This document shows, in pieces, positions 27,308-36,490 of a stretch of DNA of 64,000 bases. The position numbers and the translations under genes were made by a program. This stretch comes from Actinomycetota bacterium (lineage in GTDB: Bacteria > Actinomycetota > Humimicrobiia > Humimicrobiales > Humimicrobiaceae): the NCBI GenBank assembly GCA_023475715.1, contig JAMCVO010000026.1, positions 1 to 64,000 on the forward strand, read 5' to 3'. How positions within the stretch are numbered: the first letter of the stretch is position 1; each line of letters starts with the position of its first letter. A model generated the notes under the pieces. That model was not told where the DNA came from and did not search any database. It saw only the letters and a list, made by a program, of their open reading frames with translations.

Positions 27308-28054
27308 CTATATACCCATTCCGCCATCAAGGTTTAATACCGTACCTGTCATATAATCAGAATCTTTGCTTGCCAGGAACAATGCTGCCATTGCAACATC
27401 TTCGGGTCTGCCAAGCTTTCCGGCTGGAATTGAAGTTAAAAGCTTTTCTTTTATTTTTTCATCAAGTTTTTCTGTCATTTCCGTTTCAATATATCCTGGT
27501 GCAATAGCGTTTACCATTATACTTCTGCTTGCAACCTCCCTGGCAAGAGATTTAGTAAGGCCTATGAGCCCTGCTTTTGATGCAGAGTAATTGCACTGGC
27601 CGGCATTTCCCCTGATTCCCACAATGGAAGATATATTTATAATTTTGCCGCTTCTTTTTTTGATCATATGCCTGATAACGCTTTTTGAGCAAATAAAAGA
27701 ACCTGTAAGATTAATGTCTATTACTTTTTTCCAGTCCTCAAGGCTCATTCGCATAATCAGATTATCTCTTGTTATCCCGGCATTATTTACCAGAACATCT
27801 ACGGACTGATGTATGGCGGCAATTTCATCAAGAGCTTTTTCAACCTGAGACTCATCAGCAACATTAACATTTTTATAAAAAACTCTTTCTTTGCCATATA
27901 TAGAAGACAAATCCTTTATGGTATTATCGCCCTGAACCTGATTTATATCAAAAATATATACAGTTGCTCCTTCCTGCAGGAAGCACTGACTTATTTTTTT
28001 GCCAATACCTGCAGCTCCTCCGGTTATAACACATATTTTATTTTCAAGTTTCAT
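27308..28054 (-). CDS. fabG: 3-oxoacyl-ACP reductase
   Basis: NADPH-dependent short-chain reductase, 248 residues, that reduces the beta-ketoacyl-ACP made by FabF. It has the cofactor motif TGGAAGIG (11-18), NNAG (90-93) and the catalytic Ser143, Tyr156 and Lys160. The position between fabD and fabF supports the FabG assignment over other SDR enzymes. Confidence 0.96.
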   Translation of the reverse strand: MKLENKICVITGGAAGIGKKISQCFLQEGATVYIFDINQVQGDNTIKDLSSIYGKERVFYKNVNVADESQVEKALDEIAAIHQSVDVLVNNAGITRDNLIMRMSLEDWKKVIDINLTGSFICSKSVIRHMIKKRSGKIINISSIVGIRGNAGQCNYSASKAGLIGLTKSLAREVASRSIMVNAIAPGYIETEMTEKLDEKIKEKLLTSIPAGKLGRPEDVAMAALFLASKDSDYMTGTVLNLDGGMGI

Positions 28055-28076
28055 ATATTTTCCTTCCGATTTTTAG

Positions 28077-29087
28077 TTAGCTTTTGTTGTTTTTTAAGTT
28101 TTCAAGATCATATAGGGTGTCAGTATTAAAAATTACTGCTTCTTCTTGCCCTGCCTTGGCAGCAATTCTCTTTACAAGTCCTGAAAGAACTTTTCCGGGT
28201 CCTACTTCAATGAATTTGGTAAAACCGGAATTTAGTAAGTTCTCGATACTTTCTACCCATTGCACAGGATTTATAAGCTGTCTTACAAGAGTACTTTTTA
28301 CTTCATTTTCCTTAATATATGCAACTTCAGTAGAAGAAAAAAAATCAATTTCGGGTTTACCAAAAACTATGTGATTAGCGTCAAAATATTCAGCAAGTTT
28401 TTTAGAAGCTTCACTCATTAAAGGACAATGTGATGCTATATTTACCTTCAGCTCTATTACTCTTTTGGCACCGGCAGATTTCAATTCTTCACTGGCTTTT
28501 ATTATATCTTCTTTAATACCACTGATCACTATTTGTGAATAATCGTTGTAGTTAGCCAAAAATACTGAATTTTTATATTTTTCAAGGACATTTTCAACTG
28601 CAGAAATTTCTGCACCAAGAACTGCAGCCATTACCATCTCGTTGCCTGTCTTGTTTTGAAGTTCTTTCCCAATGCTTCCCATCATTTTTCCTCTATAAAC
28701 AACTATTGATGCGCCCTGACTGTAATTGAAAACTCCGCTGCTGTAAAGTGCACTATAATCACCAAGGCTGTGTCCGATAACTGCACCAATGTTATCCTTA
28801 TCAAAATTAAGGTTATCTTTAAGATAATCATTCAGTGCGCAGCTTAGACTGTAGATTGATATCTGACAGAATTGTGTCTGGCTAAGAAATCCTGCGCTGC
28901 CGTCTTTATTATTTATGATATCCAGCAAGTTCCTGCCAATTATTTCACTTGAGATTTCAAAATACTTCAAATACTTGCTATGAGTATTTAAAAAATCACT
29001 TCCCATTAATTCATGCTGTGATCCCTGTCCGGGAAACATCAGGATAAATTTATTTTTATTTTTATTTATGCTGCAGTGGCTGTTCAT
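28077..29087 (-). CDS. fabD: malonyl-CoA-ACP transacylase
   Basis: Loads malonate onto acyl carrier protein. The 336-residue protein has the FPGQGSQ start block (18-24), the nucleophile Ser107 in GHSLGDYSAL and the catalytic-type His in ASHCPLM (about residue 218). The N-terminus is about 12 residues longer than usual. It lies 12 bp downstream of fabZ and 22 bp upstream of fabG. Confidence 0.96.
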   Translation of the reverse strand: MNSHCSINKNKNKFILMFPGQGSQHELMGSDFLNTHSKYLKYFEISSEIIGRNLLDIINNKDGSAGFLSQTQFCQISIYSLSCALNDYLKDNLNFDKDNIGAVIGHSLGDYSALYSSGVFNYSQGASIVVYRGKMMGSIGKELQNKTGNEMVMAAVLGAEISAVENVLEKYKNSVFLANYNDYSQIVISGIKEDIIKASEELKSAGAKRVIELKVNIASHCPLMSEASKKLAEYFDANHIVFGKPEIDFFSSTEVAYIKENEVKSTLVRQLINPVQWVESIENLLNSGFTKFIEVGPGKVLSGLVKRIAAKAGQEEAVIFNTDTLYDLENLKNNKS

Positions 29088-29099
29088 ACTTTTATAAGC

Positions 29100-29537
29100 T
29101 TAACTTATTGCAAACATTGCTTCCGAGTAGCAGGCAATATTGCCATCAACTCTTGCGGTTCCGCTGGCCTTCCCGATGTTTCGCCTGAAATCTGTGATTT
29201 CCACTTCGATTTCAAGCTTATCTCCGGGCCTGACTATTTTTTTGAACCTTGCCTTATCTATCCCGGCGAATAGCACCAGCTTTCCTTTGTTTTCCGGCAA
29301 TAATAATACTGTAATCGCACCCGCCTGTGCAATTGCTTCAATCATTAATACACCTGGCATTACGGGGTTGCCAGGAAAGTGGCCCTTAAAATAATATTCA
29401 CTTTCGTCAACATTTTTTACTGCCTTAATACTCTTTCCAGGCTCCACTTCAAGAACTTCATCTATCAGCAAGAAGGGTTCCCTATGGGGTATAATTTTTT
29501 TAATATCTTCTTTATTTAATTTTTTTAAATTATTCAA
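29100..29537 (-). CDS. fabZ: 3-hydroxyacyl-ACP dehydratase
   Basis: A 145-residue hot-dog fold dehydratase. It has the HREPFLLIDEV opening and the active-site block GHFPGNPVMPGVLMIEAIAQ, with catalytic His and Glu. The TTG start at 29537 has AAGGT six bases upstream. It is the first gene of the fatty-acid operon, divergent from the biotin ligase gene by about 80 bp. Confidence 0.97.
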   Translation of the reverse strand: MNNLKKLNKEDIKKIIPHREPFLLIDEVLEVEPGKSIKAVKNVDESEYYFKGHFPGNPVMPGVLMIEAIAQAGAITVLLLPENKGKLVLFAGIDKARFKKIVRPGDKLEIEVEITDFRRNIGKASGTARVDGNIACYSEAMFAIS

Positions 29538-29619
29538 ACTACTACCTTTTTTTAATATTTTGATTTAAAGTAACTTTAAAATAGACGACACCATAAATTT
29601 ATGGTTTCATAAATGGAAT

Positions 29620-30300
29620 ATGATGTTATTTTTAAAAATGGAAAATTTTAATAAAGAACAATTCAATAAAAAATTAAGGACCCAATTTATTGGTAAAAAT
29701 TTAATACATTTTGATAGATTAAATTCAACCAATGATTTTGCTTGTGAAATTGAAAAAAAATCCGATTACATCAATTTAAAAAAAGATTTAAACGGCACTG
29801 TAATAATTTCAGAGATACAGGAACAAGGACGCGGCAGCTTTGACAGATACTGGTTATCGCCCCGGGGCGGTTTATGGTTTACAATAATACTGGTAACTAA
29901 AATAAGGCATAAAGATCTTCCCAAAATGAATTTGATCGCAGCTATTTCAGTTGCAGAAATTCTCATAAAAAAATACAGTTTAAAAGTAACTGTAAAATGG
30001 CCGAATGATATTTACTGTAATGAATACAAACTTGCAGGATTTCTTTCAGAAACTGAAAAAATCAATAATCTATTATATTTAAATATTGGAATTGGAATAA
30101 ATTTAAATATAGATTCAAGTGTCTTTTCAGGTCTTAATTTAAAAGCAATTTCGATTATGGATCTTTTAGGCAGAAAATTAAAAAGGGAGATTTTTCTGGC
30201 AGAGATTCTGCTCTGCTTTGAAAATAATTATAGATATTTCGAGAAAACTCAGGATTTTAAGAATATTTTTAATAAAATTAAAGATAATATCATATATTAA
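29620..30300 (+). CDS. birA: biotin-protein ligase, short and divergent
   Basis: Attaches biotin to the carrier lysine of BCCP, probably that encoded at 37-39 kb. The 226-residue protein has only the catalytic core, with no N-terminal HTH repressor domain. Visible motifs are STND (36-39), QGRGSFDRYWLSP (69-81), VKWPND (125-130) and KLAGFLSE (137-144). The loop usually reads GRGRxGR, and here Ser73 stands where E. coli BirA has Arg118. The protein ends where the C-terminal SH3-like domain should begin, and no continuation is found downstream. The two possible ATGs (29620, 29638) have no clear Shine-Dalgarno. Confidence 0.88.
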   Translation: MMLFLKMENFNKEQFNKKLRTQFIGKNLIHFDRLNSTNDFACEIEKKSDYINLKKDLNGTVIISEIQEQGRGSFDRYWLSPRGGLWFTIILVTKIRHKDLPKMNLIAAISVAEILIKKYSLKVTVKWPNDIYCNEYKLAGFLSETEKINNLLYLNIGIGINLNIDSSVFSGLNLKAISIMDLLGRKLKREIFLAEILLCFENNYRYFEKTQDFKNIFNKIKDNIIY

Positions 30301-30350
30301 AAATATTAAAATAATACCTTAACTAGACCGTAAACTTTACTTTAATTTTG

Positions 30351-32795
30351 TTAATTTTTTATTTTTAATTTAGATTTATTCTTATTTTTTGCTTCTGACT
30401 CCACTGCAGCAGGTCCCGATAGTGCCTTATATTTTTCCATGAATTCTTTTATTTTATTATCAACTTTGTAATTTATGGAATCTTTTTCGAAGGTGCCGTC
30501 TGGTTTTAATTTACCTGCACTTACGCCGGTTAAAATTTCAATGCCTTCATCAATTGTTCTGACAGAATAAATATGAAATTTCTTTTCCTTTACAGCTTTT
30601 ATGACTTCATCTTTAAGCATTAAATTGCGGACATTGCTTTTAGGAATAATAACACCTTGTTCCCCTGTAAGTCCCTTGGCCCTACAGACTTCAAAAAAAC
30701 CTTCTATCTTTTCATTGACTCCACCTATAGCCTGAACTTCCCCTCTCTGATTGACAGAGCCTGTTACAGCAAAATTTTGGTTTATGGGAACTCCGGAAAT
30801 AGCCGACAGTAGTGCATACAGCTCGGCTCCCGATGCGCTGTCTCCTTCAATCTCGCCATAGCTCTGTTCAAAAACTATCCTCGCAGATAAATTCAAAGGT
30901 TTATCCTTGGCAAATCTTCCAGCCAGAAACCCGCTGAGGATTAATACCCCTTTTGTATGAATGGGACCCCCAAGCTTGGTCTCTCGTTCAATATCTATAA
31001 TACCTTCTTTCCCCATTGCGATTGAGACCGTGACCCTTGAAGGCCTTCCGAAGGAAAAATCTCCCAGGCTGAAGACGGATAATCCGTTAACCTGGCCGGC
31101 GGTTTTTCCGGAAGTATCTATTAAAATTGTTCCATCACTGATGTATTCCTTAATTTTTTCAGCAATCAAGTTTGACCTGTATATTTTTTCTTCAACAGCT
31201 TTTATAATATGTTTGTCGCTGATATATTTTGACCTATCCTGTTCCGCATAAAAATTTGCTTCAGTTATCATGTCTGAAGCTTCTGCAAACTTTGTTGAAA
31301 TTTTATTTTTATCTTCAGCCAGCCTTGAGGCATATTCAATCATTTTTAAGATTGCCGAAGATTGAAGATGTTTTAATCCTTCCTTATTGCATATTGTACA
31401 AATAAAAGATGCATATTTTTTTATATTTGCATCGTTTCTATTCATTTCAAGGTCAAAATCCGCTTTAACCTTGAAAAGCTTTTTAAAACCATCGTCCATA
31501 GAATACAAAATGGAATAATGAATCGGTTTTCCGATAAGAACTACCTTTACATTTAATGGAATTGGCTCGGGTTTTAAGCCCTTGGTAGTTATAAAACCTA
31601 ACTTTTCCCCTGCTTCTTCGATAATTATTTTTTTATCTGTTAGAGACATTTTTAAGCTGTCCCAGGAAAAAATATTTTTAAAAAGTTCTTCAACAGGTAT
31701 TACAAGAAAACCATTATTTGCTTTATGAAGAGACCCTCCTCTTATCATTGTAAAATCTGTGGTAAGAACACCGAACTGTGCCTCTTTTTCAACCCTTCCA
31801 AAGAGATTCTGGTAAGTAGGGTTTTTTTCAATAATGACAGGCGCACCCTTCAACTGGGAATTATCAACCAGTAAATTGACTTCATATTTTTTAAAAGGCA
31901 CTTCCTTCATCCATGGAAAAATATATTGTGAAGCTGATTCAGCCTGATGGCTTGCAATAAAAATATCAACATTTTTTAATATATCTTCTTTGACTTCATC
32001 AATAAATTCAATAACTTCATGAATTTCTTTATACTTCTCTTTTATATCATTAACAAATTTTTCTATAGTATAAAGTGCAACATCATGGTTGAGTTTTTTT
32101 ACTGCTTCATTGGTTTTTTTATCAAGGTCTCTTACAGAATCCATTGTTTTTTTGAGTTCATCATTTATTTTTTCCTTTTTTTGCTGTATTTCTTTCTTTT
32201 TTCCTTCATCGAGTTTAAAAAATTCATCCTCGCTTAAAATCTTGCCATCAACAGTCGGAACTATAAAAAGACCAATTTGGGTTGACCTGAGCACAAAACC
32301 TTCGTCTTGAGCTCTCTTATTCAATCCGTTTAATAATTTTTCTTTTTCCTGTTCAATGTCTTTAATTACTCCAGCCTTCTTCTCTGAATAATCTTTGCTT
32401 TCAAAAGTTTTTGGCAGTAGATTTCTTATAGAACTAATAAAATTTGCCGTGTCTTCCTGGAAAATCTTACCCTTTCCTGCGGGTAATTTTATGGCATTAG
32501 GCTCATATGAATTTTTAAAGTTATTTATATAGCACCAATCCAAAGGAACCGGTCTTTTTCTTGCTAGCTCTTCAACAAATCCTTTTACACCAGTAGTTCT
32601 GCCGGTGCCGCTATACCCTGCAACAAAAATATTGAAACCGCCATCTTTTATGTTTAAACCGAACTTTAATGCTTTTACAGCTCTTTCCTGTCCTATGATT
32701 CCTTCGAGAGGAGTCAATTCCTCGGTAGTTTTACATTTCAGCTTCTTGCTGTCATATTCTATCTTTAATTCCTTGAGAGATAGTTCTTTTTGCAT
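30351..32795 (-). CDS. Lon-like ATP-dependent protease (LonB/YcbZ type)
   Basis: An 814-residue AAA+ protease. The N-terminal ATPase part has Walker A GYSGTGRT (60-67) and a long helical coiled-coil insertion (about 140-275). The C-terminal S16 protease domain has the Ser653/Lys696 dyad (EGDSASGAEL and GGVNEKIEGF), with the same 43-residue spacing as E. coli Lon. This is the AAA_32 plus Lon-C family, which lacks the LON N-terminal substrate domain. The tail is very lysine/asparagine rich. GGAGG is five bases before the ATG. It is a single gene, probably for protein quality control. Confidence 0.93.
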   Translation of the reverse strand: MQKELSLKELKIEYDSKKLKCKTTEELTPLEGIIGQERAVKALKFGLNIKDGGFNIFVAGYSGTGRTTGVKGFVEELARKRPVPLDWCYINNFKNSYEPNAIKLPAGKGKIFQEDTANFISSIRNLLPKTFESKDYSEKKAGVIKDIEQEKEKLLNGLNKRAQDEGFVLRSTQIGLFIVPTVDGKILSEDEFFKLDEGKKKEIQQKKEKINDELKKTMDSVRDLDKKTNEAVKKLNHDVALYTIEKFVNDIKEKYKEIHEVIEFIDEVKEDILKNVDIFIASHQAESASQYIFPWMKEVPFKKYEVNLLVDNSQLKGAPVIIEKNPTYQNLFGRVEKEAQFGVLTTDFTMIRGGSLHKANNGFLVIPVEELFKNIFSWDSLKMSLTDKKIIIEEAGEKLGFITTKGLKPEPIPLNVKVVLIGKPIHYSILYSMDDGFKKLFKVKADFDLEMNRNDANIKKYASFICTICNKEGLKHLQSSAILKMIEYASRLAEDKNKISTKFAEASDMITEANFYAEQDRSKYISDKHIIKAVEEKIYRSNLIAEKIKEYISDGTILIDTSGKTAGQVNGLSVFSLGDFSFGRPSRVTVSIAMGKEGIIDIERETKLGGPIHTKGVLILSGFLAGRFAKDKPLNLSARIVFEQSYGEIEGDSASGAELYALLSAISGVPINQNFAVTGSVNQRGEVQAIGGVNEKIEGFFEVCRAKGLTGEQGVIIPKSNVRNLMLKDEVIKAVKEKKFHIYSVRTIDEGIEILTGVSAGKLKPDGTFEKDSINYKVDNKIKEFMEKYKALSGPAAVESEAKNKNKSKLKIKN

Positions 32796-32945
32796 TTAGT
32801 CCTCCAAAAAAATTAAAATTAAATATATGTTTCTTGCATTGTCAATAATAGCAATAAAATCTTTGACTGTGCTATATTATATTACTACCTCAGTACAATT
32901 AATATTTTAAAACGCCCTTAAACATAATTTTTCTTTTTTTTGATC

Positions 32946-34154
32946 TTATATGATTCCTTTAGCTGTTTTTATCTTCTTGATTAATTTGGGTAATACTTCA
33001 AACAAATCACCAACTATTCCATAATTGGCTATTTTAAAAATAGGCGCTTCCATGTCTTTATTTATTGCTATTACAAGATCTGACGTTTGCATTCCTGCGA
33101 GGTGCTGTATCGCACCGGAAATACCGCATGCGATATATAGCTTTGGATTTACGGTCTTCCCGGTTTGTCCCACCTGGTGCGGATAGGATATCCAGTTAGA
33201 GTCCACTGCAGCTCTGGATGCTCCGACAACTCCGCCAAGCAAGTCCGCAAGCTCTTTTAAAAGCGCAAAACCTTCGCTACCCCCAAGTCCCCTTCCGCCT
33301 GAAACTATTATGTCATAATCAGTAATATTTATTGCTTCACCGGCTTCTTTTTCCGTATTTATCAGCTTATATCTTGTTTTGAATTTTGACTGGTCTATAT
33401 CAATAAATTCGATTCTTGCCATCGGAATTTCCGATTCTGCACTGCAAATCTTTTTTTTCTCCATGACATGCGGCCGTACTGTTGCCATTTGAGGTCTTGC
33501 ACCCTTTGTTATTATTGTTGCAAGAACATTACCTCCGAATGTGGGCCTTGTCTGAAGAAGTATCTTTTTTTCTTCATCAATGGCAAGCGCCGTACAGTCG
33601 GCAGTAAGTCCAGTTTTTATTATTGCCGCAACCTTCGGGGTCAAAGATCTTCCAAAGCTTGTTGCGCCTGCAAGAAATATCTCTGGTTTATATTTATCAA
33701 TAATTTGAACCAATGCCTTGGCATAAATATCATCAAGCTGATTAGAAAATATAGGATTGTCAACACAGTAAATCTTGTCAAGCCCATATTCAAATGCCTG
33801 TGAAAAATTATCTTCTACTTTATTTCCAATTAATACTCCCGACAGTGGTACACCCAGGATTGATGCCAGTTTTCTTCCTTCAGTGGCAAGTTCATATCCA
33901 ACATCAAGTACCTTGCCTTCAATAGTTTCCAGAAACACCATTACACCATTATAATTCGAAAAATCCATGTGTTTGTCTGACAAACCTGTAATTGCTATGG
34001 ATTTGAACTTACATGCATCTATGCATGAACCACAGAAAACACAGTTGTCTTTAACTGAGGCTTTGCCATTTATTATCTCTATTGCGTCATACATACAGAA
34101 ATTTTTACATAAACCGCATCCGGTACACGTACTTTCATCAACATTTATATCCAA
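32946..34154 (-). CDS. etfA: electron transfer flavoprotein alpha subunit with N-terminal ferredoxin domain
   Basis: A 402-residue EtfA. Residues 1-55 carry two [4Fe-4S] motifs (Cys10, 13, 16, 20 and Cys38, 41, 44, 48). The ETF alpha domain follows, and the FAD-binding C-terminus contains SGGRGLGGSEGF, HQVGQTGKTVNP and ACGISGAIQH. Ferredoxin-fused EtfA is known from anaerobes such as Acetobacterium (LctC, CarE), where ETF bifurcates electrons. The TTG start has AAAGGA eight bases upstream. It lies downstream of etfB and an acyl-CoA dehydrogenase. Confidence 0.95.
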   Translation of the reverse strand: MDINVDESTCTGCGLCKNFCMYDAIEIINGKASVKDNCVFCGSCIDACKFKSIAITGLSDKHMDFSNYNGVMVFLETIEGKVLDVGYELATEGRKLASILGVPLSGVLIGNKVEDNFSQAFEYGLDKIYCVDNPIFSNQLDDIYAKALVQIIDKYKPEIFLAGATSFGRSLTPKVAAIIKTGLTADCTALAIDEEKKILLQTRPTFGGNVLATIITKGARPQMATVRPHVMEKKKICSAESEIPMARIEFIDIDQSKFKTRYKLINTEKEAGEAINITDYDIIVSGGRGLGGSEGFALLKELADLLGGVVGASRAAVDSNWISYPHQVGQTGKTVNPKLYIACGISGAIQHLAGMQTSDLVIAINKDMEAPIFKIANYGIVGDLFEVLPKLIKKIKTAKGII

Positions 34155-34258
34155 TATTCAGTTCCTTTCGAAGGTCTGCTAATATTTTATAATCAGAACA
34201 TATTTTATTTCCAAACTATTTGCTGCCAGGTTATATTTATAGTCTGCTAATTTTTACA

Positions 34259-35080
34259 TCAGACGATATTTAATTCCTTCAACTTGCCATAAATCTCGTC
34301 AACCTGCTGGTCCGGGCTGCCTTCAAACATCTTAACATCATAGTGATGCTCAGGCATAAAAATCCTGATCACCTGAGTGTAGGAACCTTCTAAACCAACC
34401 TGGCTTTTATCAATGTTAAGATAATTCTTATCCCATACAGGAATAACCTCATTCTTGGCTCTAAGCTTCCCCCGAAGCGATGGTACCCTTGGAATATTTA
34501 TATCTTTACCTACGGAAATTGCTGCAGGAAGCTTTATTTCGAAAGTTTCATACCTGTCTTCCATAAGCCTTTTTATTGTCATTCTGTTTTTATCTATATC
34601 CAAAATACTGCTTGCATAACCAATAAAAGGAATATTTAGCTTATGGGCAAGCTCAGGGCCAACCTGGCCGGTATCACCATCAAGGGTCTGCTTGCCAAGT
34701 ATTATTAGTTTCCAATCATTAAACTTCTTAATTGCTTCGGCAAGAGTAAGTGCTGTGGCCCACGTATCGGCTCCGGCAAAAGCCCTGTCTGAAAGAAGCA
34801 CAGCTTTATCTATTCCCAGTGATATTACTTCTTTTAACATTTCGTTTGATTGAGGCGGACCCATTGTGAGTGCAATTGTTTCAATCTCTTCACCTGTTTG
34901 ACTAAATATGGGCGCCAGCTTTTCTTTTAGTCTTATTCCCTCTTCAATGGCATAAGTATCAAAGGGATTTATTACAGTTTCAACACCTTCTCTTACAAGG
35001 GTATTTGTTTCAGGATTAATTTTAATTTCTGTTGTTCCCGGAACTTGTTTTATGCATACAATAATTTTAATATCTATCAC
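34259..35080 (-). CDS. etfB: electron transfer flavoprotein beta subunit
   Basis: A 273-residue EtfB, partner of the ferredoxin-fused EtfA. It has the IIVCIKQVPGT start, NPFDTYAIEEGIRLKE and GKQTLDGDTGQVGPELA blocks typical of the family. The DGDTGQVGPE form is common in anaerobe ETFs that bind an extra FAD, which is consistent with bifurcation but not proof. A GTG at 35080 is used, with AAGGT just three bases before it. Confidence 0.95.
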   Translation of the reverse strand: MIDIKIIVCIKQVPGTTEIKINPETNTLVREGVETVINPFDTYAIEEGIRLKEKLAPIFSQTGEEIETIALTMGPPQSNEMLKEVISLGIDKAVLLSDRAFAGADTWATALTLAEAIKKFNDWKLIILGKQTLDGDTGQVGPELAHKLNIPFIGYASSILDIDKNRMTIKRLMEDRYETFEIKLPAAISVGKDINIPRVPSLRGKLRAKNEVIPVWDKNYLNIDKSQVGLEGSYTQVIRIFMPEHHYDVKMFEGSPDQQVDEIYGKLKELNIV

Positions 35081-35155
35081 CTGACCTTGAAATATTTTTA
35101 AACATATAAATAATTATAAACATGATTTATTATTATTTTAATAGCATGAGCGGAT

Positions 35156-36307
35156 TTAAAGTACTCCCCTTTTAATTAAATCCAGGGCAATAATATTTCG
35201 CTGAACTTGATTTGTCCCTTCATAAATCTGGGTTATTTTAGCATCTCTCATCATTTTTTCCACAGGGTATTCTTTCATGAAACCATATCCGCCAAATATT
35301 TGAACGGCGTCAATTGTTACCTTCATTGCCACATCGGAAGCAAATAATTTGGACATTGCCGACAGTCTGGATACATTCTTTTCTCCACTATCAATAACTT
35401 TTGCCGCATGATAAACAAGTGCGCGAGCAGCTTCTATCTGTGTAGCCATGTCAGCCAGCATATGCTGGATAGCCTGCAGAGATGAAATCGATGCACCAAA
35501 TTGTCTTCGCACTTTTGAATAATTTATTGCTTCTTCCAGGGCCGCTTGCGCCACTCCGACTGCCTGTGCACCTACGGCAGGCCTTGATTGATCAAAAGTT
35601 CTCATAGCTGCAATGAAACCCATGCCTTCTCCTGCTATCAGATTTTCCTTTGGAACCCTGCAGTCTGTAAAAATCAATTCCCTGGTAGCAGATGCTCTTA
35701 TTCCAAGTTTGTTTTCTTTTTTACCAAAGTCAAAACCTTTTGTTCCTTTTTCGACTATGAAAGCACTTGCACCTCTTGCACCTTTAGAAGGATCAGTCAT
35801 TGCAAAAACAGTATAAATATCGGCTTCACCACCATTTGTAATCCATTGTTTGGTGCCATTTAAGATATAGAAATCACCATCTTTTACTGCTTTTGTTCTG
35901 ATATTGCCTACATCACTGCCTGCTTCAGGTTCAGTAAGTCCGAATGCAGCAAGTTTTTCTCCGCTTGCCAGCAGTGGAAGATATTTTTTCTTTTGCTCTT
36001 CGCTGCCAAGCAATATTATAGGAATAAAACCCAGCCCGCTTGCGGCATAAGTTGTAGCAACACTTAAATCACCTCTGCTCAGCTCCTCAGTTGCAAGGCA
36101 TACCTCGAAAATTCCTGTTCCCATTCCACCGTATTGTTCAGGAACAAAAAGCCTAAACAAATCACTTTTCCCTATTTCCTTTATTATTTCCGCAGGAAAT
36201 ATGCAGTTCTCATCCATTTCAGCCCTTTGGGGTTTAATTCTCTCATCAACAATTTGCCTGCATATATCTACAATCATCTGCTGTTCCTCTGTTAAAAAAT
36301 AATGCAT
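35156..36307 (-). CDS. acyl-CoA dehydrogenase (butyryl-CoA dehydrogenase-like)
   Basis: An FAD enzyme that interconverts acyl-CoA and 2,3-enoyl-CoA. The 383-residue protein contains FGLTEPEAGSD (FAD/substrate site), the VGAQAVGVAQAALEEA helix and the C-terminal YEGTNQVQRN with the catalytic Glu. The ATG at 36307 is chosen over the longer frame to 36349 because GGAGG lies six bases upstream and the protein aligns from MHYFLTEEQQ. With etfBA it forms a Bcd-Etf module that could be a bifurcating enoyl-CoA reductase. Confidence 0.94.
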   Translation of the reverse strand: MHYFLTEEQQMIVDICRQIVDERIKPQRAEMDENCIFPAEIIKEIGKSDLFRLFVPEQYGGMGTGIFEVCLATEELSRGDLSVATTYAASGLGFIPIILLGSEEQKKKYLPLLASGEKLAAFGLTEPEAGSDVGNIRTKAVKDGDFYILNGTKQWITNGGEADIYTVFAMTDPSKGARGASAFIVEKGTKGFDFGKKENKLGIRASATRELIFTDCRVPKENLIAGEGMGFIAAMRTFDQSRPAVGAQAVGVAQAALEEAINYSKVRRQFGASISSLQAIQHMLADMATQIEAARALVYHAAKVIDSGEKNVSRLSAMSKLFASDVAMKVTIDAVQIFGGYGFMKEYPVEKMMRDAKITQIYEGTNQVQRNIIALDLIKRGVL

Positions 36308-36337
36308 AAAAATCCTCCGATAAAAAGTTAATTTTAT

Positions 36338-36407
36338 AAAAAGACGCACCTGACACTATGTTAGTTTCACAAATTGTGAAACTTTATATACCCGGCAGCG
36401 TCTTTTT
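36338..36407. promoter_or_regulatory. large stem-loop with inner operator-like palindrome
   Basis: An outer 10-bp stem (36338-36347 with 36398-36407) is bounded by A and T runs, so it resembles a bidirectional terminator. Inside it is a near-perfect 21-bp palindrome (36363-36383, arms AGTTTCACAA and TTGTGAAACT) like a dimeric repressor site. It sits between the divergent acyl-CoA dehydrogenase and bioY genes. Either function, or a REP-like palindromic element, would fit. Confidence 0.6.
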
Positions 36408-36490
36408 TTAAACCTGACCATGATTAAATACTGGTTATACTTAAAATCTAGCTATGCTAAATATAAAGAATATGAATATGAAGGTGAAAA

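Noticed and set aside
36308..36349. 14-residue extension of acyl-CoA dehydrogenase
   Set aside because: GGAGG sits correctly before the ATG at 36307 and homology begins at that methionine.
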